Positions 44,149-53,747 of a stretch of 64,000 bases of DNA are shown in pieces (positions within the stretch are counted from its first letter, which is position 1; the number at the start of each line of letters is the position of its first letter). The position numbers were made by a program, and so were the translations under genes. This DNA comes from an uncultured Prevotellaceae bacterium (GTDB taxonomy: Bacteria; Bacteroidota; Bacteroidia; Bacteroidales; Bacteroidaceae). Under the pieces are notes generated by a model. It was not told where the DNA came from and did not search any database. It saw only the letters and a list, made by a program, of their open reading frames with translations. The stretch lies in contig CACXMM010000001.1 in assembly GCA_902768785.1 (NCBI GenBank), positions 266,396-330,395 on the forward strand. Direction: 5' to 3'.

Positions 44149-45492
44149 TTACAAAACATTCTCCTTGATCATATCCACGATATACTTCACGTCCTCATCG
44201 CTAACATACGGTCCAGCAGGTAAGCACATACCGATCTTAAAGAGTGCCTCACTAACACCATTAATATAAGACACACTAGTGTCCGAGGTCTGGCAGATTA
44301 TGCCGTTAGGTAATTTCTCAATTATCAATTGTCCATTGTCCATTGTACGACAGTACACAGGTTGCTTGTGCATTGGCTTCCAAAGTGGACGCGCCTCAAT
44401 CTGCGCTTTGTCAAGAGCTACACGCATGGCTTCTACATTAGCTTTCGGTTCACAATCGGTATGAGCAGACTCTGCAGCATGGATGACTCCAGCTGCACCA
44501 CCTACAGCACCTGTCACGATAGTCTTATAAGCATCCTCCTGACCCTTAACTTTCACATTCTCATCAATAGTGATGGTGCAAAGCCAGTAGTTTGAGTCAT
44601 AATCGCCGTTATTAGGCTGAGAGTGTACATGTACTCCAGGGACATCAGCCAATAGTTCCTCATACATCTTTTGTACATGCTTATGATGGGCCAGGTGATC
44701 ATTGATCACCGTCATCTGCCCGCGGCCGATACCAGCACAGATATTCGACATTCGATAGTTATACCCTATCTTCTCATGCTGATAGTACGGATAACTCTCA
44801 CGATACTGTGTGGCATACATCATAATCTCACGCCACTCCTCCTCGTTGGCTGTTATCAACGCGCCGCCCCCAGAGGTCGTAATCATCTTATTGCCATTGA
44901 ACGACAGCACGCCGTACTTACCAAACGTACCCAGCACCTGACCTTTGTATTTTGAACCAAAACCCTCAGCAGCATCCTCAACCACAGGAATCTCGTACTT
45001 ATTCGCAATCTCCATGATACGGTCAGCCTTATAGGGCATACCATACAGAGCCACAGGTACGATAGCAGCAGGTTTTTTCCCTGTCTTGGCTATACGATCT
45101 ATAATTGCCTCCTCCAACAAATCTGGATCCATGTTCCACGTGTCCTCCTCCGAGTCCACCATGATTGGCTTTGCCCCCAAATAGGTAATCGGGTGCGTTG
45201 AAGCACAGAACGTAAAGCTCTGCACCAACACCTCATCCCCTGGCCCTACACCTGCAGAAAGCAGGCCTAGATGTACTGCGGCCGTACCAGAACTCAGTGC
45301 CACCACCCTTTTATTAAGGTTAGGGTTAGCGTTATCGTTGACAAACTCTTCGAGGTCTTTCTCAAACCCATTCACATTCGGTCCAAGTGGCACCACCCAG
45401 TTCGTATCAAAAGCCTCTTTCACATAATGCTGTTCAGCACCATCTTCTGACATGTGCGCCAGGCACAAATAGATTCTCTTTCTATCAGACAT
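44149..45492 (-). CDS. DegT/DnrJ/EryC1 aminotransferase with in-frame repeat piece
   Basis: 447-residue PLP enzyme that aminates a keto sugar nucleotide (PglE/ArnB-like). The PLP lysine is in LSFNGNKMITTSGGGALI; LSSGTAAVHLGLLSAGVGPGDEV is the cofactor region. Most likely acts on the product of the CapD-type dehydratase. Near residues 380-393 (RTMDNGQLIIEKL) an insertion is encoded by ACAATGGACAATGG-type repeat (44311-44349), matching the array at 34589-34625. Confidence 0.88.
   Translation of the reverse strand: MSDRKRIYLCLAHMSEDGAEQHYVKEAFDTNWVVPLGPNVNGFEKDLEEFVNDNANPNLNKRVVALSSGTAAVHLGLLSAGVGPGDEVLVQSFTFCASTHPITYLGAKPIMVDSEEDTWNMDPDLLEEAIIDRIAKTGKKPAAIVPVALYGMPYKADRIMEIANKYEIPVVEDAAEGFGSKYKGQVLGTFGKYGVLSFNGNKMITTSGGGALITANEEEWREIMMYATQYRESYPYYQHEKIGYNYRMSNICAGIGRGQMTVINDHLAHHKHVQKMYEELLADVPGVHVHSQPNNGDYDSNYWLCTITIDENVKVKGQEDAYKTIVTGAVGGAAGVIHAAESAHTDCEPKANVEAMRVALDKAQIEARPLWKPMHKQPVYCRTMDNGQLIIEKLPNGIICQTSDTSVSYINGVSEALFKIGMCLPAGPYVSDEDVKYIVDMIKENVL
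44311..44349. repeat. ggacaattg repeat inside the DegT gene
   Basis: Plus-strand CAATTATCAATTGTCCATTG then TCCATTG; family of the 34.6-kb array; in frame. Confidence 0.75.
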
Positions 45493-45840
45493 AATATACT
45501 TGTTTACTAATTACTTCACTATTGTTATCTTTCTTTCAACCATTTTGCTGAGTTGAGGTATCATCGCTTCTATCTTCCGGAACTTCGCTTTGTTGTAATA
45601 GAAGTCTATATCATCAAAAAAAGCTCATTCACTTGTCACACAACTCGAATAAGATGTCTGAACCACCTATCCCTTTCACCACCATGTATCCCAATATACA
45701 GAAGGTATTATGTATCACATCATCCACCTCCGAGAAGCCTTTAATAATGCAAAGCTGTAGTATCCCTATGATGACAGAGAAACTACAGCTGTTTACCGTT
45801 TACGAGGTGGATTACTACTAAAAAAAATTTTGACGGATTG
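45493..45840. other. 348-base gap between polysaccharide sub-operons
   Basis: No gene is recognised; a 62-codon open frame on the plus strand (45633-45821) lacks any family likeness. A 9-bp inverted repeat AGCTGTAGT/ACTACAGCT (45753-45761, 45782-45790) could end transcription of the upstream genes. From here to 63 kb the sequence is visibly richer in A+T than the left half. Confidence 0.5.
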
Positions 45841-46941
45841 CTAAAGTATTCCCAGCATTTTTCTTATAGCCGACCACACGTACATAAAAAACAACCTTGT
45901 ATAGGATTCATCTGGATACACAATTCGATGTTTCCACCTGTTAGCGAAGAAAGTCTTGGTCTCAAAAATATAATACTTCAAGCAGAACTTCTTGTATGGG
46001 TCTTGCTTAGGAGGATAGATAATACTATTCCAGACTTTTTCTGTCAGTTCTTCAGTACAAGGCATAATAGGGCAAGCCCCACATTCGAAATCCAAGTGTG
46101 TAAGGAGCAAATTCTGGATAATGCATGCGAATTTTGACATACCAGACTGTTCGTATAGCTTAGTCACAACACCCCAGTTTACATCCCTGGCATATTTCTG
46201 TAAGAATAAAGCCCAGTCGTATAGCATTCTAAGGGGTATCGTCTCACTCACGAAATGTGCAGACATATGACGCATTAAGAATATGGCGTTCATCGTCGGA
46301 GTCATCACGTATGCATTGCATATGTCATTACCAAGGAAATCAGCTTTATAGTTCTTTCCCTCTTTCTCTGCTAATGCCTTAAGAGCATCATCCAGAATAA
46401 TGTCACAATCATGATTCACCCGTTCTACAAAGTCGTAATGGTTCTCCAATAGCACCCCATTCATTGTTGCCTGAGTATGATGATGATAGTATGCAGAATT
46501 TTCAATACCATTTTCAGCCATCAACTTTATACCTTCTTCTGACCTTCCGAAAAGATAAAAGTCAATGTCGCTAAACATACGCCATTCAGGCTGTGGATAA
46601 AGTTGAGCCAAAGATGCTCCTTTCATGAACATGATATCAATATGCCCAGATGCGAGGAGTTTTGACAAGTCCCGCATGTTGCTAAGCCGCAATTGGTATT
46701 GAATAGCATTTTCCTGCGCTATGACATACCATTGTACAATATTCATACGAACATCCTCATCTTCTATTATCAAATCAGGAAGTGATTGTGAGATAACAGG
46801 AAGTAGCCCTTGTATGGAAGCTATGGAGAGCATCTTGTCCCAATCCTTATCTGACAAATCAGGAAAAGGAACAAAATTGTTCTTCAATAGAATATTGTTA
46901 CATTGTGAAAGTAGGAATGATACCGGTTCTGTTTTGTTCAT
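45841..46941 (-). CDS. Nucleotidyltransferase-fold protein of polysaccharide loci (NTase_5 type)
   Basis: 366 residues. FMKGASLAQLYPQPEWRMFSDIDFYLFG is the hallmark of the uncharacterised nucleotidyltransferase family common in surface-polysaccharide loci (SDID gives two metal-binding aspartates). The remainder is helical. Substrate unknown; it may transfer a nucleotide or act on a sugar or protein. Confidence 0.75.
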   Translation of the reverse strand: MNKTEPVSFLLSQCNNILLKNNFVPFPDLSDKDWDKMLSIASIQGLLPVISQSLPDLIIEDEDVRMNIVQWYVIAQENAIQYQLRLSNMRDLSKLLASGHIDIMFMKGASLAQLYPQPEWRMFSDIDFYLFGRSEEGIKLMAENGIENSAYYHHHTQATMNGVLLENHYDFVERVNHDCDIILDDALKALAEKEGKNYKADFLGNDICNAYVMTPTMNAIFLMRHMSAHFVSETIPLRMLYDWALFLQKYARDVNWGVVTKLYEQSGMSKFACIIQNLLLTHLDFECGACPIMPCTEELTEKVWNSIIYPPKQDPYKKFCLKYYIFETKTFFANRWKHRIVYPDESYTRLFFMYVWSAIRKMLGIL

Positions 46942-46971
46942 TGATTATTCCCTGTATAAGAGCCATTGTGT

Positions 46972-47604
46972 TTAGACACTATATAATGTATCAGGACATT
47001 TTTCCAAAAAGACTATTGGGTCTTGAATATATTTCCCTATTTCAGACAATTTTTTTTCGTCCATATCCCACCATTTGGAGCGTAGTAACTCCTTAATAAT
47101 ATTCTCTGAGAACCTAAATCTTATTATTTTGGCAGGACATCCACCGACTATAGCATAGGGAGGAACATCTTTAGTAACGACTGCACCTGCGGCAAGGACA
47201 GCCCCATCACCAACTACCACTCCCGATTTCACTATTACCCCATGCCCTATCCAGACATCACTTCCAATAAAAGTTCTCTTATTTGATTGAAAGGGGAATA
47301 AAGCAAACTTTTTTGTTGGGCCGCTATGTTTCACCTTTTGAAAAACAGGAGAAGTAGAAACCCAATCCATAGGGTGTTCTGCACCACCAATAAAGACATT
47401 ATCAGAAATGCTACAGAAAGAGCCTATTTCACAATTAACACATTGTCCATCGTTGCCATAATACGAATACTTTCCCATTTTGACATTTGCCATATTTACA
47501 CCAGTTCCTATGACACACGATTTATCTATCTCACAATTCCTTAAAGCTTTACCCAATAAGTATTTTCTAACTAATTTAGCATAATAAAAAGAAAAAGAAA
47601 ACAT
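46972..47604 (-). CDS. CatB-type O-acetyltransferase
   Basis: 210-residue left-handed beta-helix acyltransferase. Hexapeptide-like repeats ([39 protein letters not shown]) and [15 protein letters not shown] with the catalytic histidine are typical of xenobiotic/CatB acetyltransferases. Likely acetylates a polysaccharide sugar using acetyl-CoA. Confidence 0.85.
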   Translation of the reverse strand: MFSFSFYYAKLVRKYLLGKALRNCEIDKSCVIGTGVNMANVKMGKYSYYGNDGQCVNCEIGSFCSISDNVFIGGAEHPMDWVSTSPVFQKVKHSGPTKKFALFPFQSNKRTFIGSDVWIGHGVIVKSGVVVGDGAVLAAGAVVTKDVPPYAIVGGCPAKIIRFRFSENIIKELLRSKWWDMDEKKLSEIGKYIQDPIVFLEKCPDTLYSV

Positions 47605-47700
47605 AAATATTAAAATAAGTATTCAATAATAAAGCCAATGAAATGTCAAAGGACACATTGGCATTGTTCTTTTAGCTATTTTGTTGTGATTCCAATAGTA

Positions 47701-48915
47701 TCATATAAAATGATTCATGAGAACTTTATACGTATGATCCACAAGATAATTCTCTTTCAAGAACTGATAACCTCGTTCTCCCATTGCCTGACAATCTGAC
47801 TTCAAAATCCGATCTACCAATTCCGTAAAATCTTCAGGTCTCACACTTTCACACCAAAATCCATACCCATTTTCCTCAGCAATTATTCCAACATCTGTAT
47901 TTCCATCTGTGGCACAAATGACAGGCATCTTATACTCCAGATAGGACAGAAGCCGAGATGGGTAATTGGGAATAGTAAAACGATGGTCAAGGAAAATCAA
48001 GCCAACATCACAATACCTTACTAACAAATCATAATCTTGTTTTGGTAATCGTTCCATTAGCCTAACACATGAATTCTCATTTTTCAAATACCATTCATTC
48101 AACTTCTTGTATTCTGTTCCATTGCCAATAATCACAAAGTAACAATCATTTCGATGCTTATTAGCATCCAGACATTTTATCAAATAATCAATGCCTTGAG
48201 GTTTCCCCAAGTTACCACCATAGATAAATATTGGGACATTTGTTGGAAGATTATACTTTTTGCGAATATAATATCGTTCCGCTTTATATTGTCCTTCCTC
48301 CATCGTCTTCTCTACAAGTTCAATAGAATTAGGTGCAACTTCTATATGGTCTTCAGGATAAAACGGATTGTGTTTCTTTAGGTAATTAACATTAGCGGGA
48401 CTCATGCAACCAATGAAGTCTGAGTTTTTATAGAGAGCCATTTCCTTTATACGGAAGTACCAGTTAAATAAGCTTTTATTTCCAAACATCCCAATATCTA
48501 CAGCATTCTGTGGAAAAATATCCTTTAGCAGAAGATAAGCGACAGCCTTGGGATTCTCTCTTTTTAGGTAACGTACTATATTCGTAAACGTAATAGGTGG
48601 AGTAGAATAAAGTATTAACTCGAACTTAACGCCATGCAGATATTTTTTTATTGCAGCCTTGAACTGTTTCTCTATTAGCAATGTACCCAATCCTTTTTCC
48701 ATCATATTACTCTTCTGTACATTCAAGGTCTTTACATGCAGTATCTTAACACCGTTAGTCTCTACAACTGAAGTGCTAACACCCATACGTCTTTCTGTAG
48801 CCGAAACAATATAGACTTGATGTCCTTCATTTCTGAACTTACGCATCAAGTCTTTATAAATACCCCTCTCCTCAATATTCGGTATATAGGATAATGTTAA
48901 AAAAATAACATTCAT
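47701..48915 (-). CDS. Glycosyltransferase family 4
   Basis: 404 residues, GT-B fold. The C-terminal half has FIYGGNLGKPQGIDYLIKCL and VIIGNGTEYKKL; the usual E-x7-E motif is weak, with YLEYKMPVICATDGN instead. Adds a sugar to the lipid-linked repeat unit. No membrane helix. Confidence 0.85.
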   Translation of the reverse strand: MNVIFLTLSYIPNIEERGIYKDLMRKFRNEGHQVYIVSATERRMGVSTSVVETNGVKILHVKTLNVQKSNMMEKGLGTLLIEKQFKAAIKKYLHGVKFELILYSTPPITFTNIVRYLKRENPKAVAYLLLKDIFPQNAVDIGMFGNKSLFNWYFRIKEMALYKNSDFIGCMSPANVNYLKKHNPFYPEDHIEVAPNSIELVEKTMEEGQYKAERYYIRKKYNLPTNVPIFIYGGNLGKPQGIDYLIKCLDANKHRNDCYFVIIGNGTEYKKLNEWYLKNENSCVRLMERLPKQDYDLLVRYCDVGLIFLDHRFTIPNYPSRLLSYLEYKMPVICATDGNTDVGIIAEENGYGFWCESVRPEDFTELVDRILKSDCQAMGERGYQFLKENYLVDHTYKVLMNHFI

Positions 48916-48972
48916 CGTGTTTCCTTTGTATTCTTTTTGATTATATTATTGTATTATCGCTAGTGTAGAGAT

Positions 48973-49590
48973 TTAATTGTTACCAGTAAACGGTTCCATC
49001 GTTGCAGATTGTCCACTTTCTGTATTGACATCTGCCCGCTTTAAGACTTTCAAAATTGTAATCCAGATAACTTTTAGGTCAACCCACAGTGATAGATGAT
49101 CGACATACCACACATCTAACTTGAATTTCTCTGTCCATGAGATATTATTTCGGCCATGGCACTGTGCCCAACCACTAATACCTGGTCTTACCTCATGCCG
49201 GCGTGCTTGTTCTGGCGAATACAAAGGTAGGTATTTAACCAATAGAGGCCTCGGACCAATCAACGCCATATCGCCTTTCAAAACATTGATGAGTTGAGGT
49301 AATTCGTCAATGCTAGTCGAACGGACGAACTTCCCCACCCTTGTCAGTCTCTCTGAATCAGGCAGAAGCTCTCCGTCTGGCCCCCTGTCATCAGTCATGG
49401 TCTTGAACTTGATAACTTTGAAAATTTTACCATCTTTACCAGGTCGTTCCTGATAGAAAAATGCGCCAGCTCCATTATTTGCAAAATGCAACAAAATGGC
49501 CACAACAATTATCAGCCAACCTACAAAAAACAAAGCAATAAAGGCTATTGAAAATCCCAATAGCCTTTTTATATAATTCCTATAAATCAC
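48973..49590 (-). CDS. Initiating sugar transferase (PglC-like phosphoglycosyl transferase)
   Basis: 205-residue monotopic phosphoglycosyl transferase. One N-terminal re-entrant hydrophobic helix, then KVIKFKTMTDD, RSTSIDELPQLINVLKGDMALIGPRP (catalytic Asp-Glu) and RPGISGWAQCHGRN. It moves a phospho-sugar from a UDP-sugar to undecaprenyl phosphate, starting the repeat unit. Its start overlaps the beta-helix gene by 4 bases. Confidence 0.92.
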   Translation of the reverse strand: MIYRNYIKRLLGFSIAFIALFFVGWLIIVVAILLHFANNGAGAFFYQERPGKDGKIFKVIKFKTMTDDRGPDGELLPDSERLTRVGKFVRSTSIDELPQLINVLKGDMALIGPRPLLVKYLPLYSPEQARRHEVRPGISGWAQCHGRNNISWTEKFKLDVWYVDHLSLWVDLKVIWITILKVLKRADVNTESGQSATMEPFTGNN

Positions 49591-51044
49591 CTTTCAAAAA
49601 CAATATTATATTTACAATCTATAAAAGAGTTTCTGTTTATCTTCGCCAAAGATAATTCAGACTTCTCTATTAGTCCGAACTCACAATTTTTATATTGCAA
49701 ATGCCTACAATTTTGGCTACACGACAAATTATTGTAACTGTTGCTTAATCTTGGTATAATACAGTTCTCAAAAACAATCCAATATGTGGCTTGCAAATGA
49801 ACCGTAGAAGAGAACTTACATTCAACAATCTTTGTTGCAACCTTTCCATACTTCGATAAATTATTCATATAAGATGCCAAATCTCTAAAATTACTATTAA
49901 AAGTACAGTTTTCAATTAAGACATTCTCATTTCCTATCTCTGGGTAAACCTTGATATTGTCTGGTTCTAAATCTATCGCGCTTCGAGGTGGAGTACCTTT
50001 CACCTTTTCACTTCCACATCCCTCAAAATGACAATTCCTTATTATTACGTTTCTACTACCGAGTGTGAGACCATTTCTCCTGGCATTGACAATCTTGACA
50101 TTTTCCATATGAAAGCCATCTGCAAAGCGTTCACCTTTCTCGTTGCTTTTAAATGATCCGTAGAATGTTACAGCATCACCAAACGCATTCTCAAATGTGA
50201 CGTCACGAATGTTGAAGTTTTTGCATTTCATACAATGCAGCAACATACCCAATTCTCCGAAATAATTACTATTAGGTCCTTTGAATGGAGTCTCATACCT
50301 ATGGTTTAAAGCATCACCGGAAACGACACCTTTCCCGTCAATTGTCACATTCTGTTTACCATATTCCCAAAACACGAAATAAGCACCTTGGTTTGTAGGA
50401 ATCATCTGTAACCGACTGTTGATAGTTAGATGAGTATTCGAAGGTATTGTAAAAATACGCAGAAAGGAGAATCTGTCATCATATAATTCATGCCAATGTC
50501 GAATTTTCTTCCCATCTTTCATCTCGTATGAAATTCTCTCACCCAAATCTGTTGGTCCTTTATAAGGCAGTTCATAATAATAGGTTCGAGGCTCATTAAA
50601 ATGAATGTGACAGAACACATCATCACAAGTCAATGATAAGACATTTTCTATCAGCCTATTTGCGATATACTGTGGCGATTCATCAAATTCGAACCAAGAA
50701 TCATAGACGTCATGATTTAGCCAAGAACCCTTTATACGAATGTCTTTCCGGAATCCTGGCTTATTATCCTTGAACACGACATATGAATTGTTGCCCTCAA
50801 TCTCTCCATTCTCCAAACTACCTCCTTCAAAAACTAGTTTAAAGTTATTGGGAAGACGAATTGTCTCTCCCTTGAGAGAATAATTTTGGGCAACAACAAA
50901 TTCTCCAGAACTTTTTTGTATCATTTCTTGGGTAAGATCTTCAACATTTGATGCATCAATAATGTTGAAAGCCCCTCCCAAAAGAATCAATGACAAGAAA
51001 AGCCCCCATCGCATAGTGTTCCAATTACTCAATTGATATTTCAT
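49587..51044 (-). CDS. Secreted right-handed beta-helix protein
   Basis: 485 residues with a signal peptide (MRWGLFLSLILLGGAFNIIDA, beginning at residue 11; the ATG at 51014 is an alternative start that would avoid the 20-base overlap with the acyl carrier gene). Repeats such as VTFENAFGDAVTFYGS, VKIVNARRNGLTLGSRNVIIRNCHFEG and NVLIENCTFNS indicate a pectate-lyase-like parallel beta helix. Whether it cleaves, binds or modifies the polysaccharide is not clear. Located inside the acyl/initiating block. Confidence 0.8.
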   Translation of the reverse strand: MKYQLSNWNTMRWGLFLSLILLGGAFNIIDASNVEDLTQEMIQKSSGEFVVAQNYSLKGETIRLPNNFKLVFEGGSLENGEIEGNNSYVVFKDNKPGFRKDIRIKGSWLNHDVYDSWFEFDESPQYIANRLIENVLSLTCDDVFCHIHFNEPRTYYYELPYKGPTDLGERISYEMKDGKKIRHWHELYDDRFSFLRIFTIPSNTHLTINSRLQMIPTNQGAYFVFWEYGKQNVTIDGKGVVSGDALNHRYETPFKGPNSNYFGELGMLLHCMKCKNFNIRDVTFENAFGDAVTFYGSFKSNEKGERFADGFHMENVKIVNARRNGLTLGSRNVIIRNCHFEGCGSEKVKGTPPRSAIDLEPDNIKVYPEIGNENVLIENCTFNSNFRDLASYMNNLSKYGKVATKIVECKFSSTVHLQATYWIVFENCIIPRLSNSYNNLSCSQNCRHLQYKNCEFGLIEKSELSLAKINRNSFIDCKYNIVFER

Positions 51045-51267
51045 ATTTCTTCAGAATCTCCTTGGCATTCTCGTAGGAGGTAAAGCCAAGAATATCTTCT
51101 GCATCAAGCATGATGTCAAATTCATCCTCTACACCACTAGTCAGGCTAAGTTGATGAATGCTGTCCCATAAATCAACATTGTCTTTATTAAAATCCGCAT
51201 TTAGTAATGAAACATCTACTGAAAACACTTCTGAAAAAATGTTGTTTAACTTTTCTAAATTTGTCAT
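51025..51267 (-). CDS. Acyl carrier protein 1
   Basis: 80 residues. Phosphopantetheine site Ser in LWDSIHQLSLTSGVEDEF, then the typical acidic helix 2 and the DAEDILGFTSYENAKEIL tail. Holds acyl groups for the ligase and synthase next to it. Distinct from the housekeeping ACP. Confidence 0.88.
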   Translation of the reverse strand: MTNLEKLNNIFSEVFSVDVSLLNADFNKDNVDLWDSIHQLSLTSGVEDEFDIMLDAEDILGFTSYENAKEILKKYEISIE

Positions 51268-51278
51268 ATCTTAAATAT

Positions 51279-52658
51279 TTATTGATTAATCACTTTACCA
51301 GCTTCGTTTCTTAAAATAGCATCAACAACCTGAACCTCTATATTCTTATGGAAAAGATGTGTCTTCTCTTCAATGAAAGATAGTACGTCATTCGTTAATT
51401 CTGGTCTTGTAATCAGAACAATTAACTTCTCATCATTCCCTTTGCAATAGCAGTCGATGTCATACTTTTCTTTTATGAGACCTTCCATTTCATCTAATCC
51501 AATACGCAGGCCAAAAATCTTCAGGAATCTTTTCAATCTTCCAACGATATAATAGCAGCCATCTTCATCACGTTTGGCAAGGTCACCAGTATGCATGACA
51601 CCATGGTTCTCATCTCCTTTCTGTAAATCATCTAGATTATAGGCATAGCCAAGAGTGACATTTTCTCCCCTATAAACCATTTCGCCAGTTGCCTCACCCT
51701 CAAAAGTCTCATTACCTTCATTGTCAATGATAGATAATTGCCCACCAGGCTCTGCCATACCAATACTACATGTCTTAGTCATGGACAACTCGGAGGGCAG
51801 ATAGGCCATTCGGGCTGTGCATTCAGACTGGCCATAGGTAGGTATAAATTGTTTACCTTTTTCATGCGCATATACAGCAAGAGCATGGAACATCTCTGGT
51901 GTAAGTTTGCCACCACCCTGTGTTACAATCCTAAGATTCGGCAAGTCCATACGCGTAAAACGCATCTTCATCAAGATGTCAAAACTATATGGAACCCCAG
52001 TGAAACTGGTTGCCTCTTTTAGCATCTCCCAAAAGCCCTTATCAAGCAAGGAACGGCCAGATAACAGAAGCGTTGCACCAGCCAGTAAATGGGATGCTAT
52101 CACCGATAATCCCATCGTGTAGTGCATAGGCAATATTGCCATAGCTTTCTCCTGATCTGTCAGTTTAAACATCCTAAGGACATTATAGGCATTTGCCTCA
52201 ATATTCCGATAAGAATGACGAACTAATTTCGGACTACCTGTAGATCCTGAAGTAGGGAGTAAAAGTGAAAGATCCTGATACATCAATTTAGGCTGGTAGC
52301 CTGTCTTTACCAAAGTATATCCATAGTTCGAAAAAACAGTTTCGTAGTTCAAACTTTCAACCATCTCGTCAGGAACCCACATATACTCAGGCTTGTACAT
52401 ATCACGAAGATTCTCATATAAGCCCTTTTCGGTCTTTGCGCTGATGATTAAGGGAACTATCTTATTGATGAGCGATGATGTATAGCCTAACAAAGAGCCA
52501 ATCCTATTCTCAGAGAGAATAAATATCAGCGAACGTGTAGGCAGGTGTTCTGCAAAATACACTGAGAAATCACAGATGTCACCGTAAGAGATAGACATGC
52601 CACTGTCGTCAATGACAGCTATAGCATCTCTTTTCTTTTTATCTAAATCAAGGAACAT
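51279..52658 (-). CDS. AMP-dependent acyl ligase
   Basis: About 459 residues of the ANL superfamily. A3 loop LLPTSGSTGSPKLV, PTYGQSECTARMAY (A5), MHTGDLAKRDEDG (A7) and GRLKRFLKIFGLRIGLDEME (hinge), with a late lysine in NEAGKVINQ. A GTG at 52667 overlapping the upstream TAG is an alternative start. It activates a carboxylic acid as acyl-AMP and probably loads an adjacent ACP. Confidence 0.88.
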   Translation of the reverse strand: MFLDLDKKKRDAIAVIDDSGMSISYGDICDFSVYFAEHLPTRSLIFILSENRIGSLLGYTSSLINKIVPLIISAKTEKGLYENLRDMYKPEYMWVPDEMVESLNYETVFSNYGYTLVKTGYQPKLMYQDLSLLLPTSGSTGSPKLVRHSYRNIEANAYNVLRMFKLTDQEKAMAILPMHYTMGLSVIASHLLAGATLLLSGRSLLDKGFWEMLKEATSFTGVPYSFDILMKMRFTRMDLPNLRIVTQGGGKLTPEMFHALAVYAHEKGKQFIPTYGQSECTARMAYLPSELSMTKTCSIGMAEPGGQLSIIDNEGNETFEGEATGEMVYRGENVTLGYAYNLDDLQKGDENHGVMHTGDLAKRDEDGCYYIVGRLKRFLKIFGLRIGLDEMEGLIKEKYDIDCYCKGNDEKLIVLITRPELTNDVLSFIEEKTHLFHKNIEVQVVDAILRNEAGKVINQ

Positions 52659-52666
52659 GGTATTCA

Positions 52667-53737
52667 CTATTCTTCTACATGATAAACAGCCAACTCAGGC
52701 ACGAAAAGATTTTCTGTCTGGAACAGCATGGTTCCCCATGACAATCCCAATCCAAATGCCGATGCCATCAAATGGAGTTTCTTGCTCTTCAAATCTTCAG
52801 ATATCTCCGATACCATCAGCATAGGTATAGATGCACCGCCAAGATTAGCAAAATCCTTAATATTTGAAGGTGTCTTATTGATATCCAATCCTGATTTCTT
52901 CACGACCTTGTCGATAATCATCTTATTAGCCTGATGAATCAAGAAGTAGTCAATGTCCTTTTCCTTATCAATGCCGAATTTCTCTATAAGTGCCTTAATA
53001 GATTTTGGTGGACGGGTAATTGCAAAAGCAAATACATCCATACCTTGAATCAGCGAATGAACAGGTGCGCGTACGACTCCATTACCAAAGTCCTCATACT
53101 CGAACGACTCTGGTGTCACCTGATGGCGGAAGCCACTATGTGGCGTTATCAGTGCCTGATAGCCCTTCCCATAGGAGTTCATATCGATGATGATATCTTC
53201 AGCAGTTTCGTCATACTCTAATGCGACTGCAGTACCACAGTCACCAAACAAAGGAAGCCGGCTTTTATCTTTAGGAGAACCCATCCTTGTAATAGTATCT
53301 CCTATCAGAAGGATTGCCCGTTTCACATCACCAGTCTGCATCATCTTACCTACGATACACACAGAATAAATGAACCCACAACACCCCATCGGAAGGTCAA
53401 AAGACATACAACTTGTAGATAGTCCCAATCGGTCCTGTAGAATACACGACGTCGGTGGTGTTCGATAGTCAGCAGTAACTGACTCAAAAGAGAGGATACC
53501 AATACTTTCTCTATCCCACCCCAAACCATCAATCAGTTTATCTGCCGCTAACTTGCACAAATCGGAAGCACATTCACCATGTTCCGCCACATACCTATTC
53601 TCAATACCTACCGTTTTGATGAATGTCTCAGCATCTTCACGACTGAAGAAGTCATAATCGTAAGTAGATACTTTCGTCTCTGGCACTGATGCCGAGACAC
53701 CTTTGATTTTTACATTCTTAATTGTAAATAAAGCCAT
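52667..53737 (-). CDS. 3-oxoacyl-ACP synthase III (FabH-like)
   Basis: 356 residues, thiolase fold. The triad is visible: Cys in FDLPMGCCGFIYSV, His in YFLIHQANKMI and Asn in FANLGGASIPML. Condenses an acyl starter with malonyl-ACP, giving a 3-oxoacyl chain. Not the core fabH because of its place among the carrier, ligase and reductase genes. Confidence 0.9.
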   Translation of the reverse strand: MALFTIKNVKIKGVSASVPETKVSTYDYDFFSREDAETFIKTVGIENRYVAEHGECASDLCKLAADKLIDGLGWDRESIGILSFESVTADYRTPPTSCILQDRLGLSTSCMSFDLPMGCCGFIYSVCIVGKMMQTGDVKRAILLIGDTITRMGSPKDKSRLPLFGDCGTAVALEYDETAEDIIIDMNSYGKGYQALITPHSGFRHQVTPESFEYEDFGNGVVRAPVHSLIQGMDVFAFAITRPPKSIKALIEKFGIDKEKDIDYFLIHQANKMIIDKVVKKSGLDINKTPSNIKDFANLGGASIPMLMVSEISEDLKSKKLHLMASAFGLGLSWGTMLFQTENLFVPELAVYHVEE

Positions 53738-53747
53738 AGTTAATTAT

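Noticed and set aside
45633-45821. 62-codon open frame in the 348-base gap
   Set aside because: No domain, no clear ribosome site; contains a hairpin sequence instead.
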